Shown in pieces: positions 29,512-39,018 of a stretch of DNA of 64,000 nucleotides. The DNA is from Campylobacteraceae bacterium. Lineage in GTDB: Bacteria > Campylobacterota > Campylobacteria > Campylobacterales > Sulfurovaceae. Location: contig JALVWQ010000010.1 of assembly GCA_027034975.1 (NCBI GenBank), positions 100,512-164,511 of the forward strand. Direction: 5' to 3'. The first letter of the stretch is position 1, and each line of letters begins with the position of its first letter. A program made the position numbers and the translations under genes. Below the pieces are notes generated by a model that had not been told where the DNA came from, made no database searches, and was given only the letters and a program-made list of their open reading frames with translations.

Positions 29512-29517
29512 TATAAT
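29512..29517 (+). promoter_or_regulatory. -10 element for the OmpA/BON operon
   Basis: TATAAT 82 bases before the likely start codon at 29600, in an AT-rich 260-base gap (29339-29599) that otherwise shows no gene. Confidence 0.4.
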
Positions 29518-29599
29518 TAATATCTATATGCCCCTATTTATAGAGTATATAGGAGCTTATAGCAGAGAAAATGAAACCCAAATTTACTAAAGGATGAGT

Positions 29600-30748
29600 A
29601 TGAAAAAGTGGTTACTTTTGTTATTAGGATTGCTTTTAATAGTACTGCTTACATACTTCTGTTTTACCTCGAAGCAAGAGGATATTCGGCAAGATTTAAT
29701 TGCAAATACAAAGAGTGCTTTAGGGGAGCAGAGGAGTGCTATTGATGTAGGGATAAAGGGAGATGAGTATAAAACAACTCGAATTGTCACACTAAAAGGT
29801 GTTGTGCCAAGCGAAGAGGAGAAGGCAAAAGCCGAAGAGTTGGCAAAAGCTGTTGCAGGTGTTGCTGGGGTAGAGAATCAACTTATTGTACAGAAGCCTA
29901 AAGTTGTAGCAAAACCTAAAGTAGAGGCTCCTAAGCCAAAAGTAGTGGCTGCACCAGTACCATCGCCATACACAATAGCTGCAACAAAAGCCAAAGATGG
30001 AGCAATTGTACTTAGCGGTTTTGTACCAAATGCAGAAGTGCACCAAAAGATAGTTGCAGATGCAAAGGCACTCTTTGGAGATGATAAAGTTGCAGATAAC
30101 CTTAAAGAGTCAAAAGGTGCACCAACAGCATGGCTAGAGACATCAGAGCTTGGCTTACAGAAGTTAAAAGATGTGGACTATGGCGAGTTTGCAATAAGCG
30201 ATAATGACTTTACATTCAAGGGCTATATTGGCAGTGATGAAGCAAAAAAAGGTTTGTTAAGCGAGTTTGATAGTAAGTTAAATAGTGCCTATAAGGGGAG
30301 TTACGAGATTGATGCTCCTAGACCAAAAGTAGAAGAGTCGGTAGAAGAGAACAAAACTGTAACTATAGAGGAGCAGATAGCAAGTTGCAAAAATCAAATA
30401 GATGAGTTGCTCTCTAATGAAAAGATACACTTTGATTATAATAAAGCCACCATCAAACAAGATAGCTATAAGCTTTTGGTTAATTTGGTAGATATTATTA
30501 ATAAGTGTCCAGATACTATTGTGACAATAGAGGGGCATACAGATTCTGACGGTAGTGCAAAATATAATAAGCTATTAAGTCAAAAGAGAGCCAATGCAAT
30601 TAAAGCTTATTTAGAGAATAGAGGAGTTGCAAAAGAGCGATTGCGAGCTGTTGGATATGGAGAGTCTAAACCAGTTGCAAGCAATGCTACCAGAGAGGGT
30701 AAGCAGAAAAACAGAAGAATTGAATTTAAATTCCAAGGAGTGAAGTGA
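29600..30748 (+). CDS. BON-domain/OmpA-family cell-envelope protein
   Basis: N-terminal membrane helix (WLLLLLGLLLIVLLTYF) is followed by two BON-like segments (about residues 25-100 and 115-230: LKGVVPSEEEKAKAEELAKAV, LSGFVPNAEVHQKIVADAKAL), a Lys/Pro/Val linker, and a C-terminal OmpA peptidoglycan-binding domain (IHFDYNKATIKQDSY, IEGHTDSDGSAKYNKLLSQKRA, GYGESKPVASN, KNRRIEFKF). The second ATG is chosen because AAAGGA is five bases upstream; the earlier ATG at 29594 overlaps that site. It carries one EENKT sequon. The domain order resembles mycobacterial ArfA. It is coupled to the coiled-coil gene that follows. Confidence 0.88.
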   Translation: MKKWLLLLLGLLLIVLLTYFCFTSKQEDIRQDLIANTKSALGEQRSAIDVGIKGDEYKTTRIVTLKGVVPSEEEKAKAEELAKAVAGVAGVENQLIVQKPKVVAKPKVEAPKPKVVAAPVPSPYTIAATKAKDGAIVLSGFVPNAEVHQKIVADAKALFGDDKVADNLKESKGAPTAWLETSELGLQKLKDVDYGEFAISDNDFTFKGYIGSDEAKKGLLSEFDSKLNSAYKGSYEIDAPRPKVEESVEENKTVTIEEQIASCKNQIDELLSNEKIHFDYNKATIKQDSYKLLVNLVDIINKCPDTIVTIEGHTDSDGSAKYNKLLSQKRANAIKAYLENRGVAKERLRAVGYGESKPVASNATREGKQKNRRIEFKFQGVK

Positions 30749-32649
30749 TGAGTTATTTAGTAATGCAAATATTAATATGTCTTTTAATAGCAGGGATAAT
30801 TGGCTTAATTATAGGCTGGTTATTAAGAAACTTAAGCTGTGGAAGTAAACTAAAAGAGAGTGAGTTACATTGGCAAAGCAAACTTGATGAGGTAGATTCC
30901 AATTGGAATAGAAAGATGCAAGGAGTTCTTGGAGAGCATAAAGATAACTTGCGAGCTGCCCATGAAGAGATCTATAATTTGAAAAAGTTACTTAAAGCCG
31001 ATAGAGAGCAGTATGGTGTACTTGAAAGAAAACTCAAAGAGCATCAGGCATTGGTTACAACAAGAGAGAATGAGCTAAGATTAGCCAAAGCAGAGATCGT
31101 AGAGTTAGAAGAGAAATTAAAACGAAGTACAAATGAAGCAAATGGAGCAAAAGCTACACTAGAGAGTCTGCAAACGAATCTTGAGAATCTCTCTCTAGAG
31201 AAAGAGAAATTAAGTAGAGAGTTGCAAGAGAGAGAAGCAATAGTTGCTACGAGAGAGAAAGAGTTAGCAGATCTAAAAGCAAAACTTGAAATTTGTAAAA
31301 AAGAGGAGAGAGATGAGGTTAAGAGTTTACGAGATGCCATTAGTGCAAAAGAGCGTGAGATAGAAGAGATCAACTATGAACTAGATGAGGCTAACTCAAA
31401 GTTAGCTAATATTAGCAAGATTGAGAGTTCTCAAGAGGGTAAAATAAAAGAGATGCAAGCTCTATTGGCAGCCAAAGATAGTGAGCTCTTAGAAGCTAAT
31501 AGTAAGATGGCTGAGATTGCAAAAGAGCTAGAGAGCAAAGTTGGAAAGTTAAAAGAGAGTTACTCTTTCTTATCTACACATAAAAATGAAGCTGAGAGTG
31601 CCAAAGAGGCACTCAAACAAAAAGAGAGTGAATTAGCAAAAGCATTAGCCAAGATTGAAGAGTTACAGAGAGTGACTACAGAGTATGATGAGCGAATAAA
31701 ACAAGCAGAGTTTGAAGTAGAAAATGCATATATGCAGTATGATAGTGTAGAGCAGAAGCTTAAAGAGTTGCAGAAGTCGCTTGCTAGTAAAGATGCAGAG
31801 ATATCGAAGGAGAAAGCCGAAATAGATAGATTAAAGGTTCAACTAGAACAACTAAAAGAAGAGACAAAACAGAAAGAGAGAGAGTACCATGAGGGGTTAA
31901 AACAGGCAAAATTTGAGGTTGAAAACTCATATAAAGAGCAGAGTAAAATTGAAGAAGAGTTAAAAAGATTAAAAGAGTTAATTGCAACAAAAGAGAGAGA
32001 GTTGCAGAGTGCGGAAACAAAACTAGCAGAACTAAATAAAGAGTTAGAGAGAAAAGGTTCTAGGTTAACTGAGGTACAAACACTATTAACAAGAAAAGAG
32101 AGCGAGAGTAGTAAAACAAAAATGATAATTGAGCATAAAGAGAAAGAGTATGCTGAAGCCAAAAAGGAGGTAGCACAACTTAAAGCACAATTGGCAATGC
32201 AGCAAGAGGAGGCTGCCGCTCAACTAAAAGAGGCACAAAATAGGGCAGAAGATTGTGCAAAAGAGAGAGAGCAAGAGATTAAAGAGGCAAAACAGAAGAT
32301 TGATAAGCTCAATTTAGAAATTGAAGAGATAAAATCGAAAGCCCAAAGTGAAGCGAAGCCACTCCTATTAAGTGCACCAAGAGATGGGAAAAAAGATAAT
32401 TTACAACTTATTAAAGGTGTTGGGGCAGTATTGGAGAAAACTCTCAATGACATTGGGATTTATCACTTTGATCAAATAGCAGCATGGACGCAAAAAGATA
32501 TAGATTATGTTAATGAGAGATTAGCCTTCTCAGGAAGAATAGAGAGAGAAAATTGGGTAGAGCAAGCTAAAAAGTTAGCAAAAGGGGAAGAGACAGAGTT
32601 TGCAAAAAGAGTAAAACAGGGTGAAGTACCAACAAGTAGAGATAAGTAA
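30748..32649 (+). CDS. Membrane-anchored long coiled-coil protein with a C-terminal helix-hairpin-helix-like domain
   Basis: 633 residues. An N-terminal membrane helix (ILICLLIAGIIGLIIGWLL) is followed by about 480 residues of near-continuous Glu/Lys/Leu-rich coiled coil (about 45-540) and then DNLQLIKGVGAVLEKTLNDIGIYHFDQIAAW...WVEQAKKLAKGEE, an HhH-like domain found as a C-terminal module on many unrelated proteins. Start ATG 30748 has AAGGAG at seven bases and overlaps the previous stop codon by one base. Together with the OmpA/BON protein it could span from the inner membrane; a scaffold role is inference. Confidence 0.75.
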   Translation: MSYLVMQILICLLIAGIIGLIIGWLLRNLSCGSKLKESELHWQSKLDEVDSNWNRKMQGVLGEHKDNLRAAHEEIYNLKKLLKADREQYGVLERKLKEHQALVTTRENELRLAKAEIVELEEKLKRSTNEANGAKATLESLQTNLENLSLEKEKLSRELQEREAIVATREKELADLKAKLEICKKEERDEVKSLRDAISAKEREIEEINYELDEANSKLANISKIESSQEGKIKEMQALLAAKDSELLEANSKMAEIAKELESKVGKLKESYSFLSTHKNEAESAKEALKQKESELAKALAKIEELQRVTTEYDERIKQAEFEVENAYMQYDSVEQKLKELQKSLASKDAEISKEKAEIDRLKVQLEQLKEETKQKEREYHEGLKQAKFEVENSYKEQSKIEEELKRLKELIATKERELQSAETKLAELNKELERKGSRLTEVQTLLTRKESESSKTKMIIEHKEKEYAEAKKEVAQLKAQLAMQQEEAAAQLKEAQNRAEDCAKEREQEIKEAKQKIDKLNLEIEEIKSKAQSEAKPLLLSAPRDGKKDNLQLIKGVGAVLEKTLNDIGIYHFDQIAAWTQKDIDYVNERLAFSGRIERENWVEQAKKLAKGEETEFAKRVKQGEVPTSRDK

Positions 32650-32662
32650 TGTAAATTTCGAA

Positions 32663-33496
32663 TTACTTTAGCTCTCTAATTGAGTAAGAAAGTACTCGAT
32701 TGGGGTACTTCTGTTTAAGGTATTGGTAGATATCTCTATCTTTTTCGCCACTATCGCCAAAGAGATGCCACTTAGTCGATGGAAATTGTAAGAAGAGTTG
32801 TTCAATCTTTTGGACTTTGTATTTAAACTGGTTTTTGGGATCTTTATTGTTTCCATGGAACTGTTTAAGTACAATAATTGCTGGTGGAAAGTTGTGGTAA
32901 TTAAGAAAGTTTTTTATGGGTAGGTAGAGTTGGTAGGGGGACCCTGATACAACAATAAAAGGTGCCTTTGGATTTTGAGAGAGGATCTCTTTTACTCTAT
33001 TAGCAATCTTTGTCACCAAGCTTCTTTGTTTGTAATTTTTGGTCAGTGTATTGAGTAGAAGTTTAAGCTTTTTAGGAACATTGGAAACAATGAGAGTATC
33101 ATCGAAATCGCTAATAACACCTATTTTTGGTTGCTTGTATTGAATAGGTGAAACTTCTATAGAGTTAGAGCCCTCTGTAGAGAGAAAGATTAAGTTGGAG
33201 GTTGCGTTGATCTCAAAAGAAAAATAGCCTTCATCATCACTCTTTGTAGTGTAGAGGGTAGAGTTGAGTTTAGCTATAACTTTCTGATTTTTAAGTTCTG
33301 AGTGGAAGAGCAGTCGAGCTTTTTGAATAATATTTTTAAGAATCGAGTCATTAGAATTTGATTTAATCTCTTTTTCGACTATAAGCCTGCCGTTGATATA
33401 GGTATGGTTATTTGTACTATAGCAGTTGTAGATAAAGATATGTGCATCCATAATTTCGAATAATAGAGGTATGAAAAGAAGAGCCTTTTTTAGCAT
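32663..33496 (-). CDS. Exported App1-type phosphatase (DUF2183)
   Basis: 277 residues with a hydrophobic N terminus (LKKALLFIPLLFEIMDAHIF). The App1 catalytic region is visible: DFDDTLIVSNVPKK (HAD-type nucleophile Asp), FIVVSGSPYQLYLPIKNFL, and the C-terminal GDSGEKDRDIYQYL metal site. Eukaryotic App1 is a phosphatidate phosphatase; bacterial members are uncharacterised. One E-I-N-A-T sequon is present. It follows aroE by 6 bases at the end of a minus-strand run from SPOR to here. Confidence 0.8.
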   Translation of the reverse strand: MLKKALLFIPLLFEIMDAHIFIYNCYSTNNHTYINGRLIVEKEIKSNSNDSILKNIIQKARLLFHSELKNQKVIAKLNSTLYTTKSDDEGYFSFEINATSNLIFLSTEGSNSIEVSPIQYKQPKIGVISDFDDTLIVSNVPKKLKLLLNTLTKNYKQRSLVTKIANRVKEILSQNPKAPFIVVSGSPYQLYLPIKNFLNYHNFPPAIIVLKQFHGNNKDPKNQFKYKVQKIEQLFLQFPSTKWHLFGDSGEKDRDIYQYLKQKYPNRVLSYSIRELK

Positions 33497-33502
33497 AGAA
33501 GC

Positions 33503-34297
33503 CTACTCTTTAAGTACGCTACTCATAATAGAATCAATCTCCTCTAGGTTATATTGGTGATCAGTAAAGTAATCGAATGCTAAGACTGCTTGGGCAATAA
33601 GCATATCTTCGCCATCACTTATTGGAAGATTGTACGATTTTGCCAATTTTAAAAATGGGGTCTCTTTTCCATAGATAATATCAACGGCAGCTTTTGCGTT
33701 TTTCAAAAGTGGTTCGAGGATCTCTTTTGGTGCTGGGAGGCTATCATCTTTAAGCCCTGCTGAGGTCATATTGACAATAAGATCATACTGTTTTGGAGTA
33801 AAACTCTCAAAAGTAGCACACTCAAAGCCTTGTTCAATAAAACTCTCAAGCCGTTTTGCTGAACGGTTTAGAATCGAGACGCTATAGCCCTCCTCTTTTA
33901 AAATTACCGAAGTAGCTTTTGTAGTACCGCCAGCCCCTAAAATAAGGATTGACTCTATATTTTCAAACTTTGCTATTGAGCGTAAGAATCCAGGAGCATC
34001 TGTATTGTAGCCATAGAGCTCCCCATCTTTTAAAACAAGTGTATTGACTGCTCCAACCTTTTTTGCAAATGGATCAAGATGATCACTTGCGGCATATGCA
34101 GCCTCTTTATGTGGGACGGTAATATTTGCACCAGAGAGTTTTTCGTTCAAAAAAGTCTCTTTAAGTTTAGATCCATCCTTAAGGTGAATCTTGTAGTAGT
34201 GGGCATTGAAGCCTAGCTCAATAAAGGCACAGTTGTGGATAAGTGGGGAGAGCGAATGCTCTACTGGATCCCCAAAGATTGCAAACTTTTTATGCAT
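33503..34297 (-). CDS. aroE: Shikimate dehydrogenase
   Basis: NADPH-dependent reduction of 3-dehydroshikimate in the aromatic pathway. Substrate loop FGDPVEHSLSPLIHN, catalytic Lys in ANITVPHKEAAYA, Asp in YNTDAPGFLRS, and nucleotide loop ILILGAGGTTKATSVILK. At 264 residues it is of normal length. It shares one base with the end of trpE (TAATG). Confidence 0.96.
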   Translation of the reverse strand: MHKKFAIFGDPVEHSLSPLIHNCAFIELGFNAHYYKIHLKDGSKLKETFLNEKLSGANITVPHKEAAYAASDHLDPFAKKVGAVNTLVLKDGELYGYNTDAPGFLRSIAKFENIESILILGAGGTTKATSVILKEEGYSVSILNRSAKRLESFIEQGFECATFESFTPKQYDLIVNMTSAGLKDDSLPAPKEILEPLLKNAKAAVDIIYGKETPFLKLAKSYNLPISDGEDMLIAQAVLAFDYFTDHQYNLEEIDSIMSSVLKE

Positions 34298-35739
34298 TAG
34301 TCGATCTCTCTTAAGAGGACAAGTTTCTCGTCATGTTTGAGATTCTCCATCTCTTTTAGGGTTGCAATGAGTGCCATCAGCTTGTTGCGAACTTCGAGTT
34401 CTTCGAGTTCTGGTTTTGAGTCGGCAACTACCCCTGCACCTGCTTGGAGGATAATTGCATCATCTTTAATAAGAGCTGTTCTTATTGCAATAGCTGAGTC
34501 CATATCGCCAGTAAAGGAGAAGTAGCCAACACTTCCGCTGTAGAAGCTCCTCTTTACACCTTCGAATGAGGCGATGATCTCCATCGCTTTAATTTTTGGA
34601 GCACCTGTCATGGTGCCAGCTGTAAATGTAGAGGCAAATAGGTCAAACATATCGTACTGATTATCAAGTTCGGCAACTACATCTGAAACCATATGCATAA
34701 CATGAGAGTATCTCTCAACACGCATCATGCTAGGTACTTTTACTGTACCAACTTTGGCAACTCTACCAACATCGTTACGCCCAAGATCGATTAACATTAA
34801 ATGTTCTGCACACTCTTTTGGGTCATTGAGCATCTCGAGTTCAAGTTCGTGATCTCTTTGTGGGGTTTTTCCTCGTTTTCGTGTTCCAGCAATTGGGCGA
34901 AGTAGTATCTCATTATCTGTAAGTCGTACCATCACCTCTGGAGATGAGCCACAGATACTAAACTCTTTAAAATCGAGTAAAAAGAGGTATGGAGATGGGT
35001 TTTTTGATCGTAAAACTCTATAGAAGCTGAGTGGATCGATAGAACCCTTTTGCGTATAGCGATTCGATGGTAATATTTGGAAGACATCACCTGCACGAAT
35101 ATGCTCTTTTGCCTCATCTACTATCTCCATAAATCGCTCTTTTGAGAGAGAAAATTCCCCTTCGCTTAAGAGTTTTGCAGGTTTAATAACTTCAGGGGTG
35201 TGTGGTTTAGGGATGATTTGAGCTATCTCTAAAATCATATTTCGGTTATCGCCATCTAAATCTAAAAGTGTTAATTGTGAGCTCTTATGGGCAAACGCTA
35301 TAATCACCTTAGGGCGTATAAGGTCGAGATCTGGTATGTTGAGACTGTCTTCTAGCTTACTCATACTCTCTTTGAGAGATGGTTCAAATACTTGTACCAT
35401 ATCGTAGCCAATATAGCCAATAAAGCCGTCAACAAACTTGAATCCTACAATATCGGAGAACTCTTTATACTTATCTGTATCGATATTTTTATAGTACTCT
35501 TTGAGATACACAAAAGGATTAAGCTCTAGCTTCTTCTTCTCATTTCCAACAATGAAGTGAGTCTCTCCATTTTTATATTGAATTCGCTCTTTTGCACCAA
35601 TTGCAATAAAGCTAAAATTCCCATCTTCTGAGGTGACTACGCTCTCAAAGAGCATAGTTATCTCTTGAGGGTAGAGTTTATTAATCTCTGCATAGAGTGC
35701 AACTGCACTCAATTGATCAAAGAGGTAAGATCGTATCAT
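34297..35739 (-). CDS. trpE: Anthranilate synthase component I
   Basis: Chorismate-utilising enzyme. Diagnostic blocks: RPIAGTRKRGKTPQRD, LIDLGRNDVGRV, TFTAGTMTGAPKIKAMEII and YSGSVGYFSFTGDMDSAIAIRT. The 480 residues and overall sequence favour TrpE over PabB, but no trpG/pabA partner is adjacent, so aminodeoxychorismate synthase is not excluded. It is located between the SPOR protein gene and aroE, an insertion relative to the C. jejuni order glyA - DUF1882 - SPOR - aroE. Confidence 0.88.
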   Translation of the reverse strand: MIRSYLFDQLSAVALYAEINKLYPQEITMLFESVVTSEDGNFSFIAIGAKERIQYKNGETHFIVGNEKKKLELNPFVYLKEYYKNIDTDKYKEFSDIVGFKFVDGFIGYIGYDMVQVFEPSLKESMSKLEDSLNIPDLDLIRPKVIIAFAHKSSQLTLLDLDGDNRNMILEIAQIIPKPHTPEVIKPAKLLSEGEFSLSKERFMEIVDEAKEHIRAGDVFQILPSNRYTQKGSIDPLSFYRVLRSKNPSPYLFLLDFKEFSICGSSPEVMVRLTDNEILLRPIAGTRKRGKTPQRDHELELEMLNDPKECAEHLMLIDLGRNDVGRVAKVGTVKVPSMMRVERYSHVMHMVSDVVAELDNQYDMFDLFASTFTAGTMTGAPKIKAMEIIASFEGVKRSFYSGSVGYFSFTGDMDSAIAIRTALIKDDAIILQAGAGVVADSKPELEELEVRNKLMALIATLKEMENLKHDEKLVLLREID

Positions 35740-35744
35740 AATAA

Positions 35745-36512
35745 TTACTTAATAAAGGCGTCAGGATTAATCTTAGAGCGAACTACTCCTAGTAAACTTT
35801 TAGCCTCCTGACGGTTTCTAAATGGACCTACATAGACTCTTCTTTTTCCATCGATCTCTTTGATTCTGAATCTAAATCCAGCTCTTCTGATCTTCTCTAT
35901 AAAACTACTCTCTGGTCCTTTAACAAATGAACCAACCTGAATATATACTGTTCCATGTCCACCATAGACTTTTTTTGCATGTTGTTGTTTAGGTTTATGT
36001 TTTGTTTTTGTAACTTTTTTTGGTTGCTCTTGTTTATTTTCACTCTTTTTTGTTTTGATCTCTTGAAGTATAACTTCGTCAGTATCGTTTTTTAGTTTCT
36101 CTTTAAGATTTTTTTGTTGGTTCTCTTGAGTGTGTTCCTCTTTTTTCTTTCCTGGAGTACCATCTTCTACAATACCCCCTTCTACTTGTTCTGCTGTTGC
36201 AGTAGCACTCTCTGTGCTCTCATTAATGTCATCTAATGGAGCCAAGTCTGGATCTTGAAGATCAATGTTTGCTGATGTATTGCTACTACTTTCATTATTA
36301 CTATCTGTAATTGTTTGAACAGTTGGCTCTTCTGTTTTATTTGCCTTAGCTTTGACATCGTCTGATGATGAGAAGATCATTTTTGCTAAGATAGCTCCAA
36401 CAATGATTAAAAGTATAATAAGTGCTAAAAGTGCTAGCAAGCCTTTTGATTTCCCTTTTTCGGGCTCTGGATCTGTTAGTATTAAGTCGTCGAGTGTGTT
36501 GTTATCTGCCAT
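35745..36512 (-). CDS. SPOR-domain membrane protein
   Basis: 255 residues from the ATG at 36512 (GGGGGAT just upstream; the frame also opens five codons earlier at TTG). A cytoplasmic N terminus, one membrane helix (LLALLALIILLIIVGAILA, about 25-45), a long acidic Ser/Asn/Glu linker, a Lys/Gln-rich segment, and a C-terminal SPOR peptidoglycan-binding domain (GTVYIQVGSFVKGPESSFI, RVYVGPFRNRQEAKSLL). The linker contains a D-I-N-E-S sequon. Probably a cell-division or envelope protein; the neighbour of glyA/DUF1882 in C. jejuni is also SPOR-type. Confidence 0.85.
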   Translation of the reverse strand: MADNNTLDDLILTDPEPEKGKSKGLLALLALIILLIIVGAILAKMIFSSSDDVKAKANKTEEPTVQTITDSNNESSSNTSANIDLQDPDLAPLDDINESTESATATAEQVEGGIVEDGTPGKKKEEHTQENQQKNLKEKLKNDTDEVILQEIKTKKSENKQEQPKKVTKTKHKPKQQHAKKVYGGHGTVYIQVGSFVKGPESSFIEKIRRAGFRFRIKEIDGKRRVYVGPFRNRQEAKSLLGVVRSKINPDAFIK

Positions 36513-36607
36513 GGTTTTATCCCCCAAGATAGTTTGATACCCCTATTATACCACAAATTTTTAAATTATCATATTAAGGAATATGAAAAGTGATAAAAAA
36601 TATACTT

Positions 36608-37129
36608 TTAAAAATATTCAAATTCGATAATCTCTCTTGGAAGATTCAATAAATTCCCAATTTCTGGTCTATTTTTTTTGGGGTAGATTACCCACTCATC
36701 AGGAAGCTTTGCATCGAGTACGCTTCTTGTTTTATTTAAAAAATCTTTAATAGTGTTACGATTATACTCATTACAAAGCAAAAGTATCGCTATTTTCTCT
36801 TGAGAATAGCTTGTTATAATGAGATTTTCTATTTGAAACTCTCTAGCAATATGAAAAAGTAGTGTAGCAAAAGTGACAATTCGTTCACCTGCATATTCTA
36901 ATATAGTAAAACCACTATTGAGTGGAATAGCAAGGTTGATATCTTTTCTGATATGTTGCTCAAGAAGGGTATCTGTTACACACCCATTGAACCTTTTATA
37001 GCGAGAGTAGATGGTATGCCCACCAAAAGACTCTTTGCTTGCAATCTCTTTTTGCTCTATATAGTAGTGGGTAGACTCTGCAGTGAGTCTACTTAAGAGT
37101 GATTTGATATTAGTATATTGGCTTGTCAT
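36608..37129 (-). CDS. DUF1882-like protein
   Basis: 173 residues, no signal peptide, with [43 protein letters not shown] and the C-terminal [27 protein letters not shown]. The position next to glyA matches H. pylori HP0184 and C. jejuni Cj0403, which are the DUF1882 family, so I assign it by synteny and size. Its first 20 bases overlap the 3' end of glyA. The function is unknown. Confidence 0.7.
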   Translation of the reverse strand: MTSQYTNIKSLLSRLTAESTHYYIEQKEIASKESFGGHTIYSRYKRFNGCVTDTLLEQHIRKDINLAIPLNSGFTILEYAGERIVTFATLLFHIAREFQIENLIITSYSQEKIAILLLCNEYNRNTIKDFLNKTRSVLDAKLPDEWVIYPKKNRPEIGNLLNLPREIIEFEYF

Positions 37130-38360
37130 AAATAACGAAGTTGCTTGCTAACTCTTTAACCTCTTCTTTAATCTTGGCATGGAGTTCACTATCGTTAATG
37201 TTATCTAAAACATCTGCAATCTTGTTAGCTATCCACTCAAACTCTTTAACACCCATACCGCGACTTGTAAGGGCAGGAGAACCAATTCTAATACCACTTG
37301 TTACAAATGGGCTTCGTGTTTCGCCAGGAACAGTGTTTTTATTTACAGTAATTCCAGCAGCCCCTAATGCTTCGTCAGCATCTTTACCACTAAACTCTTT
37401 ATTTAAGAAGCTTACCAATACTAAGTGGTTATCTGTACCACCACTAACCACATCGTAACCTCTTGCTACTAAAACTTCTGCTAACTTAGCAGCATTAGCT
37501 TTAACAGCTTTTGCATACTCTTTCCATTCATCGCTTAGGTTGTGTTTAAAACCAACAGCTTTTGCAGCAATCACATGCACTAATGGACCACCTTGAAGAC
37601 CTGGGAAGATAGCTGAGTTGATCTTTTTCGCAATCTTCTCATCGTTTGTCATAATTGCTCCACCTCTCGGCCCTGCTAATGTTTTATGAGTAGTAGTCGT
37701 TACAACATCTGCATAAGGGAATGGACTCATATGCTCACCAGCAACTACTAAACCAGCGATGTGTGCTATATCAGCAAAAAGATAAGCACCAACTTCGTCA
37801 GCTATCTCTCTAAACTTCTTAAAGTCAATCTCTCTTGCGTATGCACTTGCACCACAAACAATAATTTTTGGCTGTACGATTTTAGCGATCTCCATAACTT
37901 TATCGTAGTTGATACGACCATCTAACTCTACTCCATAAGTAAAGCTTTGGTAGTTTTTACCAGAGAAGCTTGGTTTACTTCCGTGAGTTAAGTGACCACC
38001 ATGGCTTAAGTCCATACCTAAAATTTTATCGTATGGCTTTAAGAGTGCAGCATAAACAGCACCATTTGCTTGGCTACCAGAGTGTGGCTGCACATTTGCA
38101 TATTCGCAGCCAAAAAGCTCGCATGCTCTATCTATTGCAATCTGCTCAACCTTATCGGCATTTTCACAACCACCATAGTATCGCTTACCAGGATACCCTT
38201 CGGCATACTTATTTGTAAAAACGCTACCCATTGCCTCCATAACTGCTGGAAGTGTAAAGTTTTCACTAGCGATCATCTCCAGGTGATCGTTTTGTCTCTT
38301 AAGTTCACTCTCTATTGCACTAAAAATCTCAGGATCAAAACTCTCAATATTGTAGCTCAT
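37110..38360 (-). CDS. glyA: Serine hydroxymethyltransferase
   Basis: PLP enzyme converting serine and tetrahydrofolate to glycine and 5,10-methylene-THF. Motifs: [36 protein letters not shown], and the PLP-lysine block [16 protein letters not shown]. 416 residues, full length. In C. jejuni glyA follows fur-lysS directly; here it lies about 6 kb away on the other strand. Confidence 0.97.
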   Translation of the reverse strand: MSYNIESFDPEIFSAIESELKRQNDHLEMIASENFTLPAVMEAMGSVFTNKYAEGYPGKRYYGGCENADKVEQIAIDRACELFGCEYANVQPHSGSQANGAVYAALLKPYDKILGMDLSHGGHLTHGSKPSFSGKNYQSFTYGVELDGRINYDKVMEIAKIVQPKIIVCGASAYAREIDFKKFREIADEVGAYLFADIAHIAGLVVAGEHMSPFPYADVVTTTTHKTLAGPRGGAIMTNDEKIAKKINSAIFPGLQGGPLVHVIAAKAVGFKHNLSDEWKEYAKAVKANAAKLAEVLVARGYDVVSGGTDNHLVLVSFLNKEFSGKDADEALGAAGITVNKNTVPGETRSPFVTSGIRIGSPALTSRGMGVKEFEWIANKIADVLDNINDSELHAKIKEEVKELASNFVIYDKPIY

Positions 38361-38438
38361 AAATTTCCTTAATGGTATAAATTGGTAGTGTATTTATAGC
38401 TAAATTTTTATAAGAAAATTATAAAACTCTTAAGGGGC

Positions 38439-38972
38439 TTAGAAAGTTACCTTAATTTGCCCCTCTTTTACATCTATTTTTTTAACTGTTCTCAGCTCTC
38501 TCTTCGATTTATAAAGAATTAACTCTTGAAGTTTCGCTTTGAGTGTATCAGGTATAAACTTTCGCTGTTGTGGAAGTAGATACTCTAAAAGCTCCTCTTT
38601 TAAAAATTTAATTTGCATCAATCTGATCTGGCTTAATCTAAATTCATGTGTTGCTTTATCGTACCGAAGTGATGTATTAAAGCGTGCAATAGCTGGTAAG
38701 CCTTCTGGAATTTCGTAACTTGTAAAGATAAACTCAATTTCTGCCACTAATCGGTGTGGGTTTTTAGCTGCAAAGAGAGTTACTGATACAATTTTAACTT
38801 CATTATTTCCTACTTTTTCTACAACTGGCATCTGTTTTTCTAAATTTTCATTAATATTCTTTATCGAAAGATACCCCTCATTAATCTCAAAAGTAGAACG
38901 ATTAAAATGTCGAATAGAGACACACCCATTTACTAAGAATGCTACGAGAATGATTGCAAGAAACTTTTTCAA
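38439..38972 (-). CDS. Lipoprotein, DUF1439/YceB-like
   Basis: 177 residues with a lipobox signal (IILVAFLVNGCVS, lipidated Cys at about residue 17). Contains the YceB-like mid-region FEINEGYLSIKNINENLEKQMPV and a C-terminal segment with LLPQQRKFIPDTLKAKLQELILYK. Predicted to be an outer-membrane-anchored periplasmic protein. It is followed by the LolD-like ATPase gene upstream in the same orientation, which is suggestive but not proof of a shared role. Confidence 0.65.
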   Translation of the reverse strand: MKKFLAIILVAFLVNGCVSIRHFNRSTFEINEGYLSIKNINENLEKQMPVVEKVGNNEVKIVSVTLFAAKNPHRLVAEIEFIFTSYEIPEGLPAIARFNTSLRYDKATHEFRLSQIRLMQIKFLKEELLEYLLPQQRKFIPDTLKAKLQELILYKSKRELRTVKKIDVKEGQIKVTF

Positions 38973-39018
38973 TAGATCTTCCTCTTTTTTCTCATATTAT
39001 AACATATAAAAGTAGTTT

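Noticed and set aside
29562..29588. Eight-codon leader peptide (MKPKFTKG) upstream of the OmpA/BON gene
   Set aside because: No ribosome-binding site and no control codons; its reading frame merely runs into the ribosome-binding site of the real gene.
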